From: an uncultured Clostridia bacterium
GTDB lineage: Bacteria; Bacillota; Clostridia; Oscillospirales; Butyricicoccaceae
Direction: 5' to 3'
Length of the DNA: 9,427 nucleotides
Assembly: GCA_910586575.1 (NCBI GenBank)
Contig: CAJUJQ010000122.1
Coordinates: 1 to 9,427, forward strand
Part shown: positions 6,689 to 9,427 of the stretch, piece after piece
How the letters are laid out: each line of letters opens with the position of its first letter
How positions within the stretch are numbered: the stretch's first letter is position 1
Position numbers and translations under genes: made by a program
The notes under the pieces: model-generated
Databases searched by the model: none
Told to the model about the DNA's origin: nothing
The model's input: only the letters and a program-made list of their open reading frames with translations

Positions 6689-7498
6689 ATGAAGGAACGG
6701 TATTTTTACAGCATTGGCAGCGGTTCGAGCGGAAACAGTGGGTTTTACGTCTGCGGGGAAACCGTTATTTTGATTGACCTTGGCGTGTCCGTGCGCCGGA
6801 TTACGGCGGCGCTGCGCAGGTATGGGTTTGAAATCAGCGACCTTGCGGGCGTGCTGGTGACCCACGAGCATCACGACCATATCAAGGGGCTGGCGACATT
6901 TGCCAGGCGGCACAAGGCGCCGATTTACGCGTCGCGCGGCGCGGCGGAAGCGATGATACGCAAGGTGCCCGCCGCCGAGGGGCTTTTGCGCCCATTTTGG
7001 GGCGGGGAAACATTTTCGGTCGGCGGTTTGCAGGTGGAATCCTTCCTGACGCCGCATGATTCGCCCGAAAGCGTGGGTTATGTCATTCGCGGGGACGGGA
7101 AATCTTTCGGCTATGCGACCGATTTGGGCTTTATGCCGTCGGCTGTCCGCGCCAAGCTGACCGGCTGTGACGCCGTCGTGCTGGAATCCAACCACGACTT
7201 GACGATGCTGGAAAACGGCCCGTATCCGTACATATTGAAACAGCGCGTTGCCGGGCCGCGCGGACACCTCTCTAACGTGGACTGCGCCGCCTGTGCAATG
7301 GAACTGGTGAAAACCGGTACAAAAACGTTGATTTTGGCGCATTTGAGTGGGGAAAATAACACCCCGGAGATTGCGCGGCAGGAGACGGAAAACGCGCTTT
7401 CCAGCCTTGGGGGCTGTACGGTGGTTGTTGCGCCCCGGGACGAGATGGAAGAGCCGGTGTGGCTGTCGGAGGCGGGGCAATGCTCTCTGTTCGCCTGA
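6689..7498 (+). CDS. walJ: WalJ/YycJ metallo-beta-lactamase-fold hydrolase
   Basis: 269-aa cytoplasmic member of the MBL-fold hydrolases found next to walRK in most Bacillota. Its relatives are thought to coordinate replication with wall synthesis or act as nucleases; the substrate is unsettled. Metal ligands visible: HEHHDH (H59, H61, D63, H64), H123 in TPHDSPES, D145 in GYATDLGF and H218 in LILAHLSGEN. The N-terminal SIGSGSSGNS motif (8-17) is typical. ATG 6689 was chosen over the upstream in-frame TTG at 6569, which lies inside murA; GGAAAGG at 6677-6683 is its ribosome binding site and the conserved N-terminus starts there. The 3' end overlaps rlmH by 19 nt, indicating translational coupling. 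Confidence 0.92.
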   Translation: MKERYFYSIGSGSSGNSGFYVCGETVILIDLGVSVRRITAALRRYGFEISDLAGVLVTHEHHDHIKGLATFARRHKAPIYASRGAAEAMIRKVPAAEGLLRPFWGGETFSVGGLQVESFLTPHDSPESVGYVIRGDGKSFGYATDLGFMPSAVRAKLTGCDAVVLESNHDLTMLENGPYPYILKQRVAGPRGHLSNVDCAACAMELVKTGTKTLILAHLSGENNTPEIARQETENALSSLGGCTVVVAPRDEMEEPVWLSEAGQCSLFA

Positions 7499-7962
7499 TT
7501 TGTGTTGGCAAGCTGGGGGAAAAGTTTTGGAAAACGGCCTGTGAGGAGTATTCCAAGCGCCTTTCGGCTTACTGTAAGCTTGAAATGATTGAGCTGCCGG
7601 AACAGCGGCTGCCGGACGCCCCTTCGGAGGGGCAGATTCAGCAGGCGCTTGCGAAGGAGGCCGCGCTCATCCGGGCAAAAATCCCGGCGGGCGCGGCGGT
7701 GATTGCGCTGTGTGTCGAGGGACAGATGCTTTCCAGCGAAGCGCTCGCGGAAACGCTGGGGGCGTTCACGGTCTCCGGAACGAGCCGCCTGGCGCTGCTG
7801 ATTGGCGGTTCCTGTGGGCTGGATGAAGCCCTGAAACAGGAAGCGAAACTCCGGCTTTCGATGTCGAAAATGACGTTTCCACACCATTTGGCGCGCGTTA
7901 TGGTCCTGGAACAGCTGTATCGTTCGCTGAATATCCTGGCGGGCGGGAAATACCATAAGTAA
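7480..7962 (+). CDS. rlmH: 23S rRNA pseudouridine-1915 N3-methyltransferase RlmH
   Basis: 160-aa SPOUT-class (trefoil-knot) methyltransferase that uses S-adenosylmethionine to methylate pseudouridine 1915 in helix 69 of 23S rRNA, acting on the assembled ribosome as a homodimer. Length is as expected for the family. The SAM-binding loop is LLIGGSCGL (G109/G110 to L114) and the C-terminal knot is LSMSKMTFPHHLARVMVLEQLYRSL, ending in YHK (158-160). The common final RGEPYHK is AGGKYHK here, a mild departure. ATG 7480 is supported by GGAGG at 7468-7472 with 7 nt spacing, inside the end of walJ; the in-frame GTG at 7459 would add seven residues the family lacks. It is the last gene before the strong terminator at 8064. 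Confidence 0.95.
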   Translation: MLSVRLICVGKLGEKFWKTACEEYSKRLSAYCKLEMIELPEQRLPDAPSEGQIQQALAKEAALIRAKIPAGAAVIALCVEGQMLSSEALAETLGAFTVSGTSRLALLIGGSCGLDEALKQEAKLRLSMSKMTFPHHLARVMVLEQLYRSLNILAGGKYHK

Positions 7963-8063
7963 GCGCCCTGTAAGACTGGTTTATGATGTTTTGTCTTTTT
8001 TGCGGGCTATACTGTCCGGATTTTGGATTTTTCAGGTGAAATAAACACTTTTTGCTTTTTCAT

Positions 8064-8090
8064 AGCTTCCCTGTTCAGGGAGGCTTTTTT
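8064..8090 (+). terminator. Strong intrinsic terminator after rlmH
   Basis: AGCTTCCCT (8064-8072) pairs with AGGGAGGCT (8077-8085), a 9-bp stem including one T-G pair, with a GTTC loop. Six T follow from 8085, then more T-rich sequence to 8103. The 101 nt between the rlmH stop and this stem is AT-rich. It holds only a weak AAGAC/GTCTT pairing (7972-7997) before another T run, which may be a minor extra stop site. Confidence 0.9.
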
Positions 8091-8114
8091 GTTTTATTTT
8101 TTTGAGAAAAAGTA

Positions 8115-8143
8115 TTGACAAAACTGTGCATACTGTATATACT
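8115..8143 (+). promoter_or_regulatory. Sigma-A type promoter of the gntR-ABC unit
   Basis: A perfect TTGACA -35 (8115-8120), 17 bp, then TATACT -10 (8138-8143). This is the best promoter in the window. Transcription should start near 8150, within the operator described next. Confidence 0.85.
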
Positions 8144-8157
8144 AAATATATACGGTA
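8131..8157 (+). promoter_or_regulatory. Candidate GntR operator
   Basis: TACTGTATATA (8131-8141) and TATATACGGTA (8147-8157) form an inverted repeat, 10 of 11 positions matching, around CTAAA. It covers the -10 and the predicted transcription start, the usual place for autorepression by a YtrA-type GntR dimer. Binding is inferred from position and symmetry. Confidence 0.65.
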
Positions 8158-8182
8158 AATACGGACAGAAAGGAGTAAGGGC

Positions 8183-8563
8183 TTGAATATCATTATCAGC
8201 AACGCAGCGGGACAGCCGATTTATGAACAAATATACGCCCAGCTCAAGCAGCTGATCCTGTCAGGCGAGCTGCGGGAAGGCGACGCGCTGCCTTCCATGC
8301 GGGTGCTGGCCAAAGAACTGCGCATTTCGGTGATTACCACCAAACGCGCCTATGAGGAGCTGGAACGGGAAGGATTCCTGGTGACAGTCGCCGGGAAGGG
8401 CTGCTTTGTCGCCGGGATGAACCTGGAATTGGTGCGCGAGGAGCATTTACGACGCATTGAGGAGCACTTCGGTGAAGCCGCGCGGCTGGCAAAAAGCGCC
8501 GGGGTTTCGCGGCAGGAGCTTACGGAAATATTAGAAACGGTTTGCGAAGGAGAGGACCTATGA
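8183..8563 (+). CDS. GntR-family repressor, YtrA type
   Basis: 126-aa DNA-binding regulator. The winged helix-turn-helix occupies about residues 8-76 (PIYEQIYAQLKQLILSGEL, then LPSMRVLAKELRISVITTKRAYEELEREGFL, then the VAGKGCFVA wing). The remaining 50 residues are two helices, the short dimerisation tail that defines the YtrA subfamily; there is no large effector-binding domain. Such proteins usually repress their own operon with an ABC exporter and respond to wall or antibiotic stress; the signal here is unknown. The start is TTG 8183, with AAAGGAG at 8169-8175 and 7 nt spacing. The stop overlaps the ATG of the ABC gene (ATGA), and the inverted repeat at 8131-8157 is its likely binding site. 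Confidence 0.88.
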   Translation: MNIIISNAAGQPIYEQIYAQLKQLILSGELREGDALPSMRVLAKELRISVITTKRAYEELEREGFLVTVAGKGCFVAGMNLELVREEHLRRIEEHFGEAARLAKSAGVSRQELTEILETVCEGEDL

Positions 8564-9384
8564 ACGCGATTGAAATTCATGATTTATATAAAGATTACGG
8601 GGATTTTCAGCTTGACCACATCAATTTAACCCTGCCGGAGGGCTGTGTGATGGGCTTCATCGGCGAAAACGGCGCGGGCAAGTCCACCACAATCCACATT
8701 CTGCTCGACCTGATCCGGGCAGACAGCGGGGAGGTGCTGTTTTATGGCAAGCCGCATACCGGCGTTTTCCCGGCGCTCAAGGAGGAAATCGGCGTGGTGC
8801 TGGACGAAGCCTGCTTCCCGGAGATGATGAACCTGACGGACATCAATTCGGTGATGCAGTCGGCGTTTCGGAACTGGTCGGAGGACACCTTTTTTGGCTA
8901 TGTAAAGCGCTTCCGCCTGCCCGAGAAAAAGAAGGTTAAGGACTATTCCCGGGGCATGAAAATGAAGCTTTCGATTGCGGTTGCGCTGTCGCACGGGGCG
9001 CGGCTGCTGATTCTGGACGAGGCGACTAGCGGGCTGGACCCGGTTGTCCGGGACGAGCTGCTCGACCTGTTTTTCGAGTTCGTGCAGGATGAGCGCCATA
9101 CGATTTTCATCTCGTCGCATATCACCAGCGACCTGGAAAAAATATGTGATTATGTGACCTTCCTGCACCGTGGGCACGTGCTGTTGTCCGAGGAAAAGGA
9201 CGTGCTGCTCGAGCGGCTCGGCATCCTGAAATGCACGCGGGAGCAGCTGCGCGAGCTGGACGAAGCGGCGGTGCTTGGCGTGCGGGAATCGTCCTTTGGG
9301 GTGGAAGCCCTGGTGGAGCGGGAAAACGTGCCCGCAGGCCTGTTGATTGAGCATGCGTCACTGGATGATATCTTGGAACTTTAA
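8560..9384 (+). CDS. ABC transporter ATP-binding protein (exporter type)
   Basis: 274-aa ATPase that would power an ABC-2 type membrane exporter. Walker A is GENGAGKST (35-43, K41); the signature is YSRGM (129-133) in place of the textbook LSGGQ, as is common in ABC-2 exporters; Walker B is LLILDEA (D153, E154), followed by the D-loop SGLDP (157-161); the switch histidine is H187 in IFISSHI. About 80 residues follow the core, ending in ASLDDILEL, normal for YtrB/BcrA-like ATPases. The protein has no membrane segment and needs a permease partner, which does not begin in the 43 nt that remain. AAGGAG at 8547-8552 and the 4-base overlap with gntR support ATG 8560 rather than TTG 8542. The substrate is unknown. 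Confidence 0.9.
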   Translation: MNAIEIHDLYKDYGDFQLDHINLTLPEGCVMGFIGENGAGKSTTIHILLDLIRADSGEVLFYGKPHTGVFPALKEEIGVVLDEACFPEMMNLTDINSVMQSAFRNWSEDTFFGYVKRFRLPEKKKVKDYSRGMKMKLSIAVALSHGARLLILDEATSGLDPVVRDELLDLFFEFVQDERHTIFISSHITSDLEKICDYVTFLHRGHVLLSEEKDVLLERLGILKCTREQLRELDEAAVLGVRESSFGVEALVERENVPAGLLIEHASLDDILEL

Positions 9385-9418
9385 GGAAATTACTTGCACG
9401 AATAAGCAGCTGGAAAAA

Positions 9419-9427
9419 TGGTATAAT
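9419..9427 (+). promoter_or_regulatory. Extended -10 promoter element at the window edge
   Basis: TGGTATAAT, a perfect extended -10. A TTGCAC lies at 9394-9399 but 22 bp away, too far for a normal -35, so the element may depend on the TG. It implies a new transcription start just outside the window; the gene it serves is not visible. Confidence 0.45.

Noticed and set aside
9394..9427. TTGCAC ... TATAAT as a full -35/-10 promoter
   Set aside because: The 22-bp spacing is too long; only the extended -10 part was kept.

Overview
The window reads as chromosome of a fairly GC-rich Bacillota, most likely class Clostridia (Oscillospiraceae/Ruminococcaceae-like). This rests on the WalRK locus content, the AAGGAG-type ribosome binding sites, three TTG starts (walR, murA, gntR) and sigma-A type promoters. 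Genus cannot be told from the sequence. All nine supported genes are on the + strand; the long reverse-strand open frames are shadows of them.

Layout. 1-135 is an uninterpreted flank. 136-7962 is the cell-wall control locus: walR (response regulator), walK (sensor kinase), a YycH/WalH-like membrane protein, YycI/WalI, murA (first step of peptidoglycan synthesis), walJ/yycJ (metallo-beta-lactamase fold) and rlmH (23S rRNA pseudouridine methyltransferase). A strong intrinsic terminator at 8064-8090 closes this block. A near-consensus promoter overlapped by an 11-bp inverted repeat then drives a second unit: a short YtrA-type GntR repressor and an ABC transporter ATPase whose start overlaps the gntR stop. 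The window ends in a TGGTATAAT extended -10 with no permease gene begun.

How it works together. WalK and WalR sense and control wall metabolism, and the YycH and YycI membrane proteins modulate the kinase. MurA commits UDP-GlcNAc to peptidoglycan. WalJ is linked to coordinating wall and replication events, and RlmH is its conserved neighbour. The locus does not look like one simple operon. Hairpins lie between walR and walK, a terminator-like hairpin and a second hairpin follow yycH, yycI has its own TATAAT, and murA has an extended -10 promoter plus a roughly 185-nt structured leader. The likely units are walR(-walK-yycH), yycI, and murA-walJ-rlmH, with some read-through.

The genes are of known families. 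I do not see a new multi-gene system. The parts most worth a second look are the murA leader, the segmented transcription of the wal locus, the conserved WalK zinc-ligand pattern, and the GntR operator with an ATPase that has no adjacent permease.
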